A stretch of DNA of 64,000 bases, from the NCBI RefSeq assembly GCF_031846515.1, contig NZ_JAVRHO010000010.1:1-64000 (forward strand), given 5' to 3'. Source of the stretch: Autumnicola lenta (lineage in GTDB: Bacteria; Bacteroidota; Bacteroidia; Flavobacteriales; Flavobacteriaceae). Below, piece by piece: positions 42,599 to 52,496 of this stretch. A program made the translations under genes and the position numbers. The notes beneath the pieces were generated by a model. That model ran no database searches. It was not told the origin of the DNA and saw only the letters and a program-made list of their open reading frames with translations. How positions within the stretch are numbered: position 1 is the first letter of the stretch; each line of letters begins with the position of its first letter.

Positions 42599-43837
42599 AT
42601 GAAAAAACGAACATTTATTCCTTTTCTAGCCCTGTTCCTTTTGTTTTTTACATCTTGTGAGAAACAGGAACAGGTAGGGGATTACTACGATGTAGCTGTG
42701 CCCATCACACAGTCTATTGCTGAATTTCGTGCTTCTGTAAAAATCCAGGAGCCGAGGGTAATTACCGAAGTTGGTAAAATTTACTCTTATAAAGATTATG
42801 TTTTTGTCAATGATAAATATCAGGGCGTTCACGTAATCGACAATCGTGACCCTTATGCGCCGAAAGAAATTTACTACATCAACATTCCGCGGAATTTAGA
42901 TATTGCTGTGAAAAACGATATGCTGTATGCCGACAGCGGAATGGACCTGGTGGTTTTCGATATTTCCAATATTGAAAATATTAAACAGGTGGAAAGGGCA
43001 AAGGATGTCTTTTCTAATGCTAATTTTAATATTCCTGAAGAGGCTGCTTTTGTAGATACTGAAAATTTTGATCCTGAGCAGGAGGTTATCCTTGGATATT
43101 CTATGGAGAGAAGACGTATAGAAATGGTTGCACAGCCCGGTTGGGCAGTAGATAATGCTGCTTTTGAAAGTTCTGGGGGGAACAGTACTGGAACGGGAGG
43201 TTCTTTAGCCAGATTTAAAATTGTTGCAGATTACTTGTATGTGGTAGACCAGCAGAACATTTCGGTTTTTGATATAGCAGCACTTTCGCAACCTCAAAAA
43301 GTTTTTGAAGAATATGTGGGCTGGGATATCGAAACGATTTTTAATCAGGAGGACCATCTTTTTCTGGGTAGTACCACCGGGATGTATATATATAGTATAG
43401 AGAATCCTGAATCTCCTGCTTTCGTTTCCATGATAAGACACGTGTTGGGGTGTGATCCTGTGGTAGTAAAAGATGATATAGCCTATGTCACGGTGCGCGG
43501 CGGCAATTTTTGTGGACAGCAGGAGAGCGAACTGCTGGTAATAGATATTGCAGACAAATCCAATCCACAGACCTTAATGACTTATGAGATGGAAAATCCA
43601 TATGGGCTTGGGGTAAGAGGTGATCAACTGTTTATTTGCGATGGTAATGCCGGATTGAAAATTTATGATACAACAAATACCCCCGATCTTACAATGACAG
43701 ATCATTTTGAGGACGTTAACACCTATGACATTATTCCTCTGGATGAAGTGTTGTTAATGATTGGGGGCAATATTTTACATCAATACAATTACAAGAACAA
43801 CCAAATTAACCTTATAAGTTCCTTTAGTCTGAATTAG
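42599..43837 (+). CDS. LVIVD-repeat lipoprotein
   Basis: A 412-residue lipoprotein (lipobox FFTSC, C20). The rest is a string of LVIVD-type repeats: short strands such as VHVIDNRDPYAPKEI, LVVFDISNIENIKQV and ISVFDIAALSQPQKV, which fold into a beta-propeller-like structure. These proteins are surface or periplasmic proteins, often of unknown task. No enzymatic residues stand out. A strong terminator follows, and topA is next. Confidence 0.8.
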   Translation: MKKRTFIPFLALFLLFFTSCEKQEQVGDYYDVAVPITQSIAEFRASVKIQEPRVITEVGKIYSYKDYVFVNDKYQGVHVIDNRDPYAPKEIYYINIPRNLDIAVKNDMLYADSGMDLVVFDISNIENIKQVERAKDVFSNANFNIPEEAAFVDTENFDPEQEVILGYSMERRRIEMVAQPGWAVDNAAFESSGGNSTGTGGSLARFKIVADYLYVVDQQNISVFDIAALSQPQKVFEEYVGWDIETIFNQEDHLFLGSTTGMYIYSIENPESPAFVSMIRHVLGCDPVVVKDDIAYVTVRGGNFCGQQESELLVIDIADKSNPQTLMTYEMENPYGLGVRGDQLFICDGNAGLKIYDTTNTPDLTMTDHFEDVNTYDIIPLDEVLLMIGGNILHQYNYKNNQINLISSFSLN

Positions 43838-43860
43838 TTCTTGTCTGTTTTTGGTTTTGT

Positions 43861-43885
43861 GGCCCGCATTTTTGCGGGCCTTTTT
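43861..43885 (+). terminator. terminator after LVIVD gene
   Basis: Stem GGCCCGCA / TGCGGGCC, loop TTTT, followed by TTTTT. Confidence 0.93.
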
Positions 43886-43961
43886 GTTGTACTATGTGAA
43901 GTGGGAAAATGTTTTAAGAGGGTTTATTGTGAAGATTTATCTGGTTAAAAAAAAATTGATA

Positions 43962-43969
43962 TACTTTTG
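43962..43969 (+). promoter_or_regulatory. -7 promoter box TACTTTTG of topA
   Basis: TAnnTTTG box 20 bases before the topA ATG, after the terminator, so topA and probably the arginase-like gene start a new unit. Confidence 0.55.
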
Positions 43970-43989
43970 CACGAATAAATATTTGATTT

Positions 43990-46512
43990 ATGACAAAGAA
44001 TTTAGTGATTGTGGAGTCTCCTGCCAAAGCCAAAACCATTGAAAAATTTTTGGGTAAGGATTTTAAAGTAGCCTCAAGCTTTGGACATATTGCAGATTTA
44101 CCCACAAAAGAACTTGGGGTAGACACAGAAGGGGATTTTACACCTAAATATATAGTTTCTAAGGACAAAAAAGATGTAGTCCGCAAGCTAAAAGGTTTGG
44201 CGAAGGATGCAGGTATGGTATGGCTGGCGAGTGATGAAGATCGTGAAGGAGAAGCGATTGCCTGGCACTTGGCAGAAGAACTGAAACTTGATAAAGCTAA
44301 AACGAAACGAATTGTTTTTCACGAAATTACTAAATCGGCTATTTTAAAAGCTATTGATAATCCGCGTGATATAGATTATAACCTTGTAAACGCGCAACAG
44401 GCAAGACGCGTGCTGGACAGGCTGGTGGGTTACGAGCTTTCTCCGGTTTTATGGAGGAAGGTAAAAGGCGGGCTATCGGCAGGTCGTGTTCAGAGCGTTG
44501 CGGTTAGATTAATTGTAGAGCGCGAACGTGAAATTACAGAATTTACCCCTGAAGCTTCTTATAGAATTGATGCCGAATTTTCTACGGAAGAGGGTAAAAC
44601 ATTTAAAGCTAAAATTCCGAAGAACTTTAATACAAAAGAGGAAGCGCGCAAATTTCTGGAGCAAAATTTAGAAGCAAAATTTAAAGTAGCAGATCTTACT
44701 ACTAAGCCGGCAAAGAAATCTCCGGCACCACCATTTACCACGTCTACTCTGCAACAGGAGGCTTCCAGAAAACTTTATTTCTCTGTAAGTAAGACGATGA
44801 CTATGGCGCAGCGCCTGTACGAAGCCGGTCATATCACTTATATGAGGACCGATAGCGTAAACCTTTCTGATGATGCAAGAAAAGGAGCTAAAAAGGAGAT
44901 TTTAAAGGCTTATGGGGAAAAATATGCAAAGTCGCGACAGTTCAAAGGAAAATCGAAAGGAGCACAGGAAGCGCATGAGGCGATACGTCCCACAAGTTTT
45001 GAGAATCATTCTGTAAATGCAGATAGGGATCAGCAGCGGCTTTATGAACTTATCTGGAAAAGGGCGATTGCTTCACAGATGAGTGAAGCACAACTGGAAC
45101 GTACCAATGTTAAGATTGAAGCAGATAAACATGATAAGCAGTTTACAGCAAATGGTGAGGTTCTTAAATTCGATGGATTTCTAAAGGTATATTTAGAAGG
45201 ATCTGATGAAGAAGATGAGGAGCAAAGCGGAATGTTGCCTGCTCTTAAGCAAAACGAAAGTCTTGAGAACGAATATATTTCGGCCACCGAAAGATTTACC
45301 CGTCCACCATACAGGTATACGGAAGCTTCTTTGGTTAAAAAGCTTGAAGAATTAGGTATTGGCCGTCCGTCCACATACGCTCCTACTATTTCTACGATTC
45401 AGAATAGGAAATACATAGATAAAGGCTCTGTAGACGGAAATGAGCGTGATTATGCACAGCTGTTTCTGAAGCAGAATAAGATATCTGAAGAAAAATTAAC
45501 CGAGACCGTTGGTAGTGACAAGGGCAAACTTGTACCTACTGCGACAGGGATGGTGGTCAATGATTTTCTTGTAAATCACTTTTCAAATATTCTCGATTAT
45601 AATTTTACCGCGAAAGTGGAGCAGAATTTTGATGATATAGCTGAAGGGAACGAGGAATGGACGCATATGATGAAGGAATTCTACAAAGATTTCCATCCAC
45701 ATGTGCAGGATGTTGCAAAGAATGCCGATCGCGAAGTTGGAGAGCGCATCCTTGGTGAAGATCCTGAAACTGGCAAGCCGGTAAGTGTGAGATTGGGCAA
45801 ATTTGGACCTATGGTACAAATTGGTTCTGTGGAAGATGATGAAAAACCAAAGTTTGCAAGTTTAGGTCCGGACCAGACATTAGATTCGGTTACCTATGAA
45901 GAGGCGATGGATCTTTTTCAACTTCCGAAGAAATTGGGGGAATATAAAGGAGAGAACGTAGAAGTGAACAATGGGCGATATGGTCCGTATGTAAGGTTCG
46001 GGAAAAAGTTCGTCTCACTGGAAAAAGGAGAAGATCCGCTAAATGTGGATTTTGACCGCGCGATGGAGCTTGTAAAGGAAAAAGAAAAGGCTGATGCCCC
46101 AATTTACACCTATGAAGATCTTCCGGTTCAAAAAGGAGTGGGACGTTTTGGTCCTTATTTAAAGTGGAATGGTATTTTCATTAACGTTAATAAAAAATAC
46201 GATTTTGATAATCTTTCCGCAGAAGATATTGAAGCTCTTATTGAAGATAAAAAGAAGAAAGAGCGGGAAAAGGTGATCCATAACTGGGAAGACGAAGGGA
46301 TTCGTGTGGAAAAAGCCAGATGGGGAAGATCTAATGTTATTAAAGGAAAAACAAAGATAGAGCTGCCAAAAACTGTTGATGCCGAAAAGCTTACGCTGGA
46401 AGAGGTGAAGGATATTCTGGATAAGAAATCCAAAAAGAAAAAACCTGCAAAGAAAAAGTCTGCGGCTAAAAAGAAAACGACGGCTAAGAAGAAAACTACG
46501 AAAAAGAAGTAG
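43990..46512 (+). CDS. topA: DNA topoisomerase I
   Basis: An 840-residue type IA topoisomerase that relaxes negative supercoils. Toprim: VESPAKAKTIEKFLG and DEDREGEAIAWHL; the catalytic tyrosine lies in GHITYMRTDSVNLS; zinc-less C-terminal repeats (GPMVQIG, GRYGPYVRFGKKF, GRFGPYLKWNGIFI) replace Cys4 zinc fingers. The last 30 residues are almost all Lys, Ala and Thr (KKKPAKKKSAAKKK), a basic DNA-binding tail. Next to it is the arginase-like gene (3-base gap). Confidence 0.97.
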   Translation: MTKNLVIVESPAKAKTIEKFLGKDFKVASSFGHIADLPTKELGVDTEGDFTPKYIVSKDKKDVVRKLKGLAKDAGMVWLASDEDREGEAIAWHLAEELKLDKAKTKRIVFHEITKSAILKAIDNPRDIDYNLVNAQQARRVLDRLVGYELSPVLWRKVKGGLSAGRVQSVAVRLIVEREREITEFTPEASYRIDAEFSTEEGKTFKAKIPKNFNTKEEARKFLEQNLEAKFKVADLTTKPAKKSPAPPFTTSTLQQEASRKLYFSVSKTMTMAQRLYEAGHITYMRTDSVNLSDDARKGAKKEILKAYGEKYAKSRQFKGKSKGAQEAHEAIRPTSFENHSVNADRDQQRLYELIWKRAIASQMSEAQLERTNVKIEADKHDKQFTANGEVLKFDGFLKVYLEGSDEEDEEQSGMLPALKQNESLENEYISATERFTRPPYRYTEASLVKKLEELGIGRPSTYAPTISTIQNRKYIDKGSVDGNERDYAQLFLKQNKISEEKLTETVGSDKGKLVPTATGMVVNDFLVNHFSNILDYNFTAKVEQNFDDIAEGNEEWTHMMKEFYKDFHPHVQDVAKNADREVGERILGEDPETGKPVSVRLGKFGPMVQIGSVEDDEKPKFASLGPDQTLDSVTYEEAMDLFQLPKKLGEYKGENVEVNNGRYGPYVRFGKKFVSLEKGEDPLNVDFDRAMELVKEKEKADAPIYTYEDLPVQKGVGRFGPYLKWNGIFINVNKKYDFDNLSAEDIEALIEDKKKKEREKVIHNWEDEGIRVEKARWGRSNVIKGKTKIELPKTVDAEKLTLEEVKDILDKKSKKKKPAKKKSAAKKKTTAKKKTTKKK

Positions 46513-46515
46513 CGT

Positions 46516-47676
46516 ATGGATCTTGATTTTCTGAAGCCGGTAAGTGAAGATTTGCTGGACGAAATCACAAGTTTAGATAAGCAGAGTGTAGGCAACAATA
46601 TAAAAGTCCACTCTTCCAGGTCTGGCATTCCCGATCTTGAAGATGTGCAGATTGCTATAGTAGGTGTGAAGGAAAACAGGAGATCTGCCGGTGTGGATGA
46701 GTTTTTGCATTTTAATAACATCCGTTCTTCCTTTTACCGGTTGTTTCCCGGAAACTGGCACATAAAAATTGCCGACCTGGGAGATATTGAAAAAGGAGCA
46801 GAAGTTGAGGATACCTATTTTGCTTTGCAGACTATATTGGCCCAGTTGATCAAAAAAGGTATTATTCCGGTAATTTTGGGAGGAAGCCAGGATTTGATAT
46901 ATGCACAGTACCGGGCCTACGATAAACTCGACCAAATGGTGAATTTGGTCAATATTGACAGCAAATTTGATCTTGGTGATGCAGATCATCCGATTTCTAG
47001 CGAATCATATGTAGGAAAAATCGTCGTTAATAAACCTTATAATTTATTTAATTATTCCAGTGTCGGCTATCAGACATACTTTAATTCTCAGAATGAAATT
47101 GAGTTGATGGAGCGGCTGTTTTTTGATGCCTACAGGCTGGGTGAAGTCACTTCAAATATTTCAAATATTGAGCCTATAATGAGGGACGCAAACTTAGTTG
47201 GCATGGATTTGGGAGCAATAAATGCAACTGTGTTAGGCGGTGGGTATCATAACTCTCCAAACGGCTTTGATGGTAAGGAAATATGTGCATTGGCAAGATA
47301 TGCGGGAATAAGTGATAAGGTTTCCTCTTTTGGTATCTATGAGTATTCTGCAGATTATAGATCTATTGGAAATATGCTGGTAGCGCAAATATTGTGGTAC
47401 TTTATTGAAGGAGTGAATTACCGAACAAATGAGAATACTGTTTCAGCTAAAAACGAGTTTGTTAAATATCAGGTTCCTATAGACGATGAGGTGTTGGTCT
47501 TCTTTAAAAGCCCCTTAAGTGGGCGATGGTGGATAGAAATACCATTTCCTGTGAACGTAAATACTAAATTAAAAAGACATACGTTATTACCTTGCAGTGA
47601 AGGGGATTATCTCGAAGCCTGTAATCAGATTATTCCTGAAAGATGGTATAAAGCCAAGAGGAAAAATGAAATTTAG
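46516..47676 (+). CDS. arginase/agmatinase-fold protein with degenerate metal site
   Basis: A 386-residue arginase-fold protein, commonly labelled formimidoylglutamase in flavobacteria. The metal site is broken. Aligned to the intact agmatinase at 17768, the first His is Q125 (GGSQD for GGEHS), D148 is kept, the second His is K150 (IDSKFD for FDAHAD), D152 is kept, D231 is kept and the sixth Asp is G233 (MDLGAINA for IDLDAFDP). Three of six ligands are lost, so ureohydrolase activity is unlikely. It is 3 bases after topA and about 115 bases before gldK, in the place where many gliding bacteria have this gene. A structural or binding role in the type IX system is possible, not shown. Confidence 0.85.
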   Translation: MDLDFLKPVSEDLLDEITSLDKQSVGNNIKVHSSRSGIPDLEDVQIAIVGVKENRRSAGVDEFLHFNNIRSSFYRLFPGNWHIKIADLGDIEKGAEVEDTYFALQTILAQLIKKGIIPVILGGSQDLIYAQYRAYDKLDQMVNLVNIDSKFDLGDADHPISSESYVGKIVVNKPYNLFNYSSVGYQTYFNSQNEIELMERLFFDAYRLGEVTSNISNIEPIMRDANLVGMDLGAINATVLGGGYHNSPNGFDGKEICALARYAGISDKVSSFGIYEYSADYRSIGNMLVAQILWYFIEGVNYRTNENTVSAKNEFVKYQVPIDDEVLVFFKSPLSGRWWIEIPFPVNVNTKLKRHTLLPCSEGDYLEACNQIIPERWYKAKRKNEI

Positions 47677-47748
47677 AAATACTTAAACCATTAATTAGTT
47701 TTACTGTATTTTTATTGAAAATATTGTTTTTTATAAAATAAATAGATA

Positions 47749-47766
47749 GGTTTACCGCCGTAAACC
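47749..47766. promoter_or_regulatory. inverted repeat GGTTTAC-CGCC-GTAAACC before gldK
   Basis: Seven-base arms with a 4-base loop, 26 bases before the gldK ATG. May be an operator or an mRNA hairpin. Confidence 0.45.
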
Positions 47767-47791
47767 AATTGTCTTAACCCAGGAGAAAATT

Positions 47792-49159
47792 ATGAAGAAG
47801 TTTATTTCGCTAGTTGCTGTTCTAACCTTGCTTGTTGGTTGTGGTCGAAGCGATCGCGGTCAGTTAGTAGGTGCGGAAGGGAGAAAGTGGAATCCGGAAA
47901 AACCGTATGGTATGACATTGATTCCGGGAGGTGCGTTTATCATGGGAAAATCTGATGATGATATTGCCGACCAAAGAAATGCACCGCCAAAAACGGTTAC
48001 TGTGCGCTCATTTTATATGGATGAAACAGAAATTACAAATGCTGAATATCGCCAGTTTGTAAACTATGTAAAGGATTCTATCATTCGGGTGCGACTGGCA
48101 ATAATGGCTGAAATGGAAGGCGCTGTTCCTGGTGACGGAGGTATTGGAGAATTTGCTTTTGCTGATTCAGATCCAGAAGATATGACTCCTTATGAAGAGT
48201 ACATGTTAAATGCTTATGGCACTGGTGGCCCTGGTGACACCTATGAAAACAGAAGGTTGAATAAGGATGTAGATCTTTATACTTCTACAGAAGATTATCC
48301 CGATGTTTATTATGCAGAGGTAATGGACTCTATGTATATTCCTTTAGATGAGGTTTATAATGGGCAAAGGACTATCGATGTTAAAAAGTTAAAATTTAAA
48401 TACTCCTGGATGGATATTCAGGCTGCTGCACGTTCCGAATCTGCAAGTCGTAGTGATTTCATTAAAACTGAAGAACTCGCAATATATCCTGATACCACAG
48501 TGTGGATAAAAGATTTTAATTATTCCTATAATGAGCCTATGCACAATGATTACTTCTGGCATAGTGCTTTTGATGACTATCCTGTTGTAGGGGTTTCCTG
48601 GAAACAGGCGAGGGCTTTTGCTCAGTGGAGAACTATTTATCATAACGAGTTCCGCCAGGAAAAGGATTTGGAGAATGTGCCAACGTATCGATTACCAACA
48701 GAGGGAGAGTGGGAATATGCTGCACGCGGTGGATTGGAAGGAGCTACTTATCCCTGGGGTGGTCCATATGCCAAAAACGACAGGGGTTGCTTTATGGCTA
48801 ACTTCAAACCTCTTCGGGGAGATTACGCAGCAGATCAGGCTCTTTATACTGTTGAAGCCAAATCCTATGATCCAAACGATTATGGGCTGTATAATATGGC
48901 TGGTAATGTTGGAGAGTGGGTTTATTCTTCTTACGATCCTATTTCTTATGAATACATGTCTTCTATGAATCCTTCTGTCAATAATCCTGATGATATGCGA
49001 AAAGTAGTTCGTGGCGGTTCCTGGAAAGATGTGGCATACTTCCTGCAAGTCAGCTCCAGAGATTATGAATATGCAGATTCTGCAAGGAGCTATATTGGAT
49101 TTAGAACTGTACAGGATTATTTGGGAACAGATGTAACTCTGAATCAAACCAACAGATAG
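47792..49159 (+). CDS. gldK: gliding motility/T9SS lipoprotein GldK
   Basis: A 455-residue lipoprotein (lipobox LLVGC, C17) with a formylglycine-generating-enzyme-like (SUMF1) fold: MTLIPGGAFIMGKS, TVRSFYMDETEITNAEYRQF, VGVSWKQARAFAQWR, YRLPTEGEWEYAARGG, LYNMAGNVGEWV and VRGGSWKD. GldK forms an outer-membrane-linked ring with GldN in the type IX secretion system. It has a clear AGGAG ahead of its start (about 47780), which is rare in this genome. First of gldKLMN; gap to gldL about 60 bases. Confidence 0.95.
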   Translation: MKKFISLVAVLTLLVGCGRSDRGQLVGAEGRKWNPEKPYGMTLIPGGAFIMGKSDDDIADQRNAPPKTVTVRSFYMDETEITNAEYRQFVNYVKDSIIRVRLAIMAEMEGAVPGDGGIGEFAFADSDPEDMTPYEEYMLNAYGTGGPGDTYENRRLNKDVDLYTSTEDYPDVYYAEVMDSMYIPLDEVYNGQRTIDVKKLKFKYSWMDIQAAARSESASRSDFIKTEELAIYPDTTVWIKDFNYSYNEPMHNDYFWHSAFDDYPVVGVSWKQARAFAQWRTIYHNEFRQEKDLENVPTYRLPTEGEWEYAARGGLEGATYPWGGPYAKNDRGCFMANFKPLRGDYAADQALYTVEAKSYDPNDYGLYNMAGNVGEWVYSSYDPISYEYMSSMNPSVNNPDDMRKVVRGGSWKDVAYFLQVSSRDYEYADSARSYIGFRTVQDYLGTDVTLNQTNR

Positions 49160-49223
49160 AAAATCATTTAACTCAATTTCGAACCTTAACCTATTTACAA
49201 GAATTTAATTATTATAAAAAATT

Positions 49224-49880
49224 ATGGCAAACTCAAAATCTACTAAGAAGATAACTAACATGGTGTACGGTTTAGGTGCATCTGTTGTAATACTAGGTGC
49301 ATTATTTAAAATTATGCACTGGCCCGGAGGTAACCCAATGCTTATCGCCGGTTTGGTAGTAGAAGCATTAGTCTTTGCGTATTCTGCATTTGAACCTGTC
49401 GACGATGATCTTGACTGGGCATTAGTTTATCCCGAATTGGCAGGAGGGCCGGCTCAAACCAGAAATACTGCTGTTATAGAAGAAGAAAAGGAAGCAGATG
49501 GATTACTTTCCAAGAAACTTGATAATATGCTTAAGGAGGCTAAATTAGATGCAAATTTAATGTCTAGTCTTGGAGAAAGCATCCGAAATTTTGAAGGTGC
49601 GGCCAAAGGTATTGCTCCAACAGTTGATTCTATGGCTTCTCAAAAGAAATATAGTGAAGAATTAAGTGTAGCTGCTTCACAAATGGAGACACTAAACAAT
49701 ATCTACAAAGCACAGGTTGAGTCTGCTTCAAAACAGGCCGAGGTTAACAAAGCTGTGGCAGAAAATGCAGGGAGATTGAAAGAGGAAATGGATGCTTTAA
49801 CAGCAAACATGTCATCTTTAAACAACGTATATGGTGGTATGTTAACTGCTATGAACGGTACAGGAAGAGTTGCTGGTTAA
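49224..49880 (+). CDS. gldL: gliding motility/T9SS motor protein GldL
   Basis: A 218-residue inner-membrane protein with two N-terminal helices (about 12-32 and 37-57) and a cytoplasmic coiled-coil tail. The first helix region MVYGLGASVVILGALFKIMHWPG is the family hallmark (split over residues 13-35). The conserved acidic residue of helix 2 is E47 (GLVVEALVF), likely the proton-linked glutamate. GldL and GldM form the proton-driven motor that powers gliding and secretion. Between gldK and gldM; 49-base gap to gldM. Confidence 0.95.
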   Translation: MANSKSTKKITNMVYGLGASVVILGALFKIMHWPGGNPMLIAGLVVEALVFAYSAFEPVDDDLDWALVYPELAGGPAQTRNTAVIEEEKEADGLLSKKLDNMLKEAKLDANLMSSLGESIRNFEGAAKGIAPTVDSMASQKKYSEELSVAASQMETLNNIYKAQVESASKQAEVNKAVAENAGRLKEEMDALTANMSSLNNVYGGMLTAMNGTGRVAG

Positions 49881-49929
49881 TAAGATGTCCATCCCCAAAT
49901 CAATCTTTATCAAAACATAAAAATAAAAT

Positions 49930-51483
49930 ATGGCATCTGGAAAACAATCCCCAAGGCAGAAGATGATAAACCTAATGTATTTGGTTTTCATCGCAATGAT
50001 GGCCTTGAATATGTCCAAAGAAGTATTAACTGCCTTTGGATTAATGAATGAAAAATTAAGTGAATCCAATAACCTGACTGAGCTGCGTAACAGCGCATTT
50101 ATGGCTGGACTAGAGGAAAAAGTAAGTGAGCAGCCTGCAAAGTATGAACCTTTGGTAGCAAAAGCAGAACGTATAGATTCGCTTTCCTCAAGCCTTGATT
50201 CTTATATACAGGAAATAAAAAATGAACTTGTGGCCGACATGGAAAATCCTCAGGATTATGAAGCTATGGATCAATCTGGCCAGCTTGATGAAATGTTTTT
50301 CCAAAGTGGAAGGATAAGTCCGAGAGGACAGGAATTTGTCGATAGAATAGATAATTACAGGGAAACTGTTGCCGGAATTCTTGGTGAAGAGTTTTCTGAA
50401 ATTGCGGAGAAAGTGAGAAATGATTTTGCCACAGAAGAGCAAAATGTGGATGGAGCGAATGTGGATTGGCTAAAATATAAATTTGAAGGTTTTCCTTTAG
50501 TGGCTTCTCTTACGCAATTAACACAAATTCAGTCTGACATTAAGACCACAGAAAATCAGATTTTATCTGCTATGCTTTCAGGACAGTTGCAGAGCGAAGT
50601 TTCTATGACAAACTATTCTACTTTACTTCAAACTCCGAAATCTGCCTATTATCAGGGAGAGCAATTTAATGGAGCAATTGTTTTGGGTAGAACAGACCCT
50701 ACTACAAAACCAAACAGAGTGGAGCTTACTCTGGATGGTAGGCCCTTAGATGAGTCAGATTATACTATAGACGGCGGGAGAGTTGTTTTAAATGTTCCTG
50801 CAGGTAGTGCAGGTCAGCACAAGCTTGAGGGACAATTGGTTTTTATGCAAGAAGGTGAAGAAGTGCCTGTAAATGTGTCTTCGGAATTTTCTGTAATTCC
50901 TAAACCTAATTCTGCTGTAATATCTGCAGATAAAATGAATGTTCTTTATCGTGGTGTACAGAACCCGCTTACAATTTCAATGCCTGGGGTGCCAGATAAT
51001 CAAATTAGTGCTAATGCGCCAGGATTATCCAGGGTTTCTGGTAGTAGCTACGTAATTAATGTTACTAATCTTCAGCAAAGGGAGGTAGAAATTAATGTGA
51101 CCGGAACTATAGATGGTGAAAGTTATCCGTCGAGTGAAACTTTTCGGGTAAAAGATATTCCAAGACCGGTTGGAACGATCCGTGGGGAAGATGGATCTGT
51201 TTCGATGCAGAGAAACAGTCTCGAAATTGCTACTGTTGGAGCAGCATTACCAGATTTTGATTTCGATCTTGACCTTAATGTTACAGGTTTCAGTTTAAAA
51301 GTACCTGGACAACCAACTATCAGGGTCAATGGTAATAGGTTGGACGACAGGGCACAATCTGCTTTAAGAAGAGCCGGAAGAGGTGAGTCTGTACAAATTT
51401 TTGATATTCAGGCATCTTTAGCAGGTAATTCCGATTATAAGCTTAAAAAGGTAGCTCCTGTTGTGATTGAGCTGACAAATTAA
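49930..51483 (+). CDS. gldM: gliding motility/T9SS motor protein GldM
   Basis: A 517-residue protein with a single N-terminal membrane helix (about 12-34) preceded by R9 (SPRQKMINLMY), which is important in GldM, and a long periplasmic part of several beta domains (for example GAIVLGRTDPTTKPNRVEL and FDLDLNVTGFSLKVPG). GldM spans the periplasm from the GldL motor to the GldKN ring. Length matches the family. Next gene gldN is 16 bases away. Confidence 0.95.
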   Translation: MASGKQSPRQKMINLMYLVFIAMMALNMSKEVLTAFGLMNEKLSESNNLTELRNSAFMAGLEEKVSEQPAKYEPLVAKAERIDSLSSSLDSYIQEIKNELVADMENPQDYEAMDQSGQLDEMFFQSGRISPRGQEFVDRIDNYRETVAGILGEEFSEIAEKVRNDFATEEQNVDGANVDWLKYKFEGFPLVASLTQLTQIQSDIKTTENQILSAMLSGQLQSEVSMTNYSTLLQTPKSAYYQGEQFNGAIVLGRTDPTTKPNRVELTLDGRPLDESDYTIDGGRVVLNVPAGSAGQHKLEGQLVFMQEGEEVPVNVSSEFSVIPKPNSAVISADKMNVLYRGVQNPLTISMPGVPDNQISANAPGLSRVSGSSYVINVTNLQQREVEINVTGTIDGESYPSSETFRVKDIPRPVGTIRGEDGSVSMQRNSLEIATVGAALPDFDFDLDLNVTGFSLKVPGQPTIRVNGNRLDDRAQSALRRAGRGESVQIFDIQASLAGNSDYKLKKVAPVVIELTN

Positions 51484-51499
51484 AAAAAAACTAAAAACA

Positions 51500-52393
51500 A
51501 TGAGCTGGAGAGGACATTTATTTGGAGGCTTTATGATGCTTCTTGCCGGGGCATCTTACGGTCAGGCTAATATCTTAAACGCAGATACCCCCGAAGAAAT
51601 TGGTCAAAAAACGGAGGCTCAAAAACTTGTTGAGCAAAATAACGAGCCGTTGGAGTATGGATATGTTGGAGACAGGGATATACTGTGGTCTAAAAATGTG
51701 TGGGAGATAATGGATCTGGATGAAAGGGTTAATTTTCCCTATTACTATCCAATAGATACCAACAATATTGGCAATAACCGGCGCTCTCTTTACGATGTTC
51801 TTATAGCCAGCATAAAAAATGGTGATATTACAAATATTTATGCCGATTCTTATTTTAATGAGAAGCGGACTCTAAAGGATATAAGTGCTACTATATCAAA
51901 AGTGGATACTACAGATCTTGGTATTGAACAATACAATGCCGGGGAAGAAGTGGATGAGCAGTTTATTGATCGTCGGGATTTAGGTTCTGCAGATATTGCT
52001 GAATATCACATTCGTGGTCTTTGGTATTTCGACAAAAAACAGGCTGAGCTTAGGTACCGTATACTTGGAATTGCACCGGTAGCACCCGATGTGAACTTTA
52101 TCGATTCAGGTCAGACCGATTTGGTAGAGCTTTTTTGGGTTTTTTATCCAGATGCTAGGAAAGCCCTTCATGAAGCTAAAGCATATAATGGTGCCAATAC
52201 AGCTCAGGATCTTTCTTTTGATCATCTATTAAATTCCAGGAGATTTAATGGTATAATTTATAAAGAAGATAATGTACAGGGTGATCGTGAAATTGATGAA
52301 TATATTCCTCAAAATGCATTCATGCAACTTCTCGAATCAGAGCGTATAAAAGAACAAATCCGCAATTTTGAACAGGATATGTGGAATTATTAA
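51500..52393 (+). CDS. gldN: gliding motility/T9SS protein GldN
   Basis: A 297-residue exported protein with a signal peptide (HLFGGFMMLLAGASYGQ, cleavage around residue 22). Family blocks are DRDILWSKNVWEIMDLDERVNFPYYY-type start, RSLYDVLIASIKNGDI, GLWYFDKKQAELRYRILGIAP and FWVFYPDARKALH. GldN is the periplasmic partner of GldK in the secretion ring. The gene ends before a strong terminator, closing the gldKLMN unit. Confidence 0.95.
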   Translation: MSWRGHLFGGFMMLLAGASYGQANILNADTPEEIGQKTEAQKLVEQNNEPLEYGYVGDRDILWSKNVWEIMDLDERVNFPYYYPIDTNNIGNNRRSLYDVLIASIKNGDITNIYADSYFNEKRTLKDISATISKVDTTDLGIEQYNAGEEVDEQFIDRRDLGSADIAEYHIRGLWYFDKKQAELRYRILGIAPVAPDVNFIDSGQTDLVELFWVFYPDARKALHEAKAYNGANTAQDLSFDHLLNSRRFNGIIYKEDNVQGDREIDEYIPQNAFMQLLESERIKEQIRNFEQDMWNY

Positions 52394-52423
52394 GCATCGA
52401 TCATTTCTAAAAATATAGAGAAG

Positions 52424-52453
52424 CCGTTTAAAATTATTTTAGACGGTTTTTTT
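52424..52453 (+). terminator. terminator after gldN
   Basis: Stem CCGTTTAAAA / TTTTAGACGG with a TTA loop and seven T. Confidence 0.9.
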
Positions 52454-52496
52454 ATTGATTACAGTTAAAGAAATTTTCTTTTTTTACTTTTATAGG

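Noticed and set aside
46155..46721. Minus-strand open frame antisense to the topA tail
   Set aside because: Arises from the lysine-codon-rich tail read backwards (Phe-rich), with no family features.
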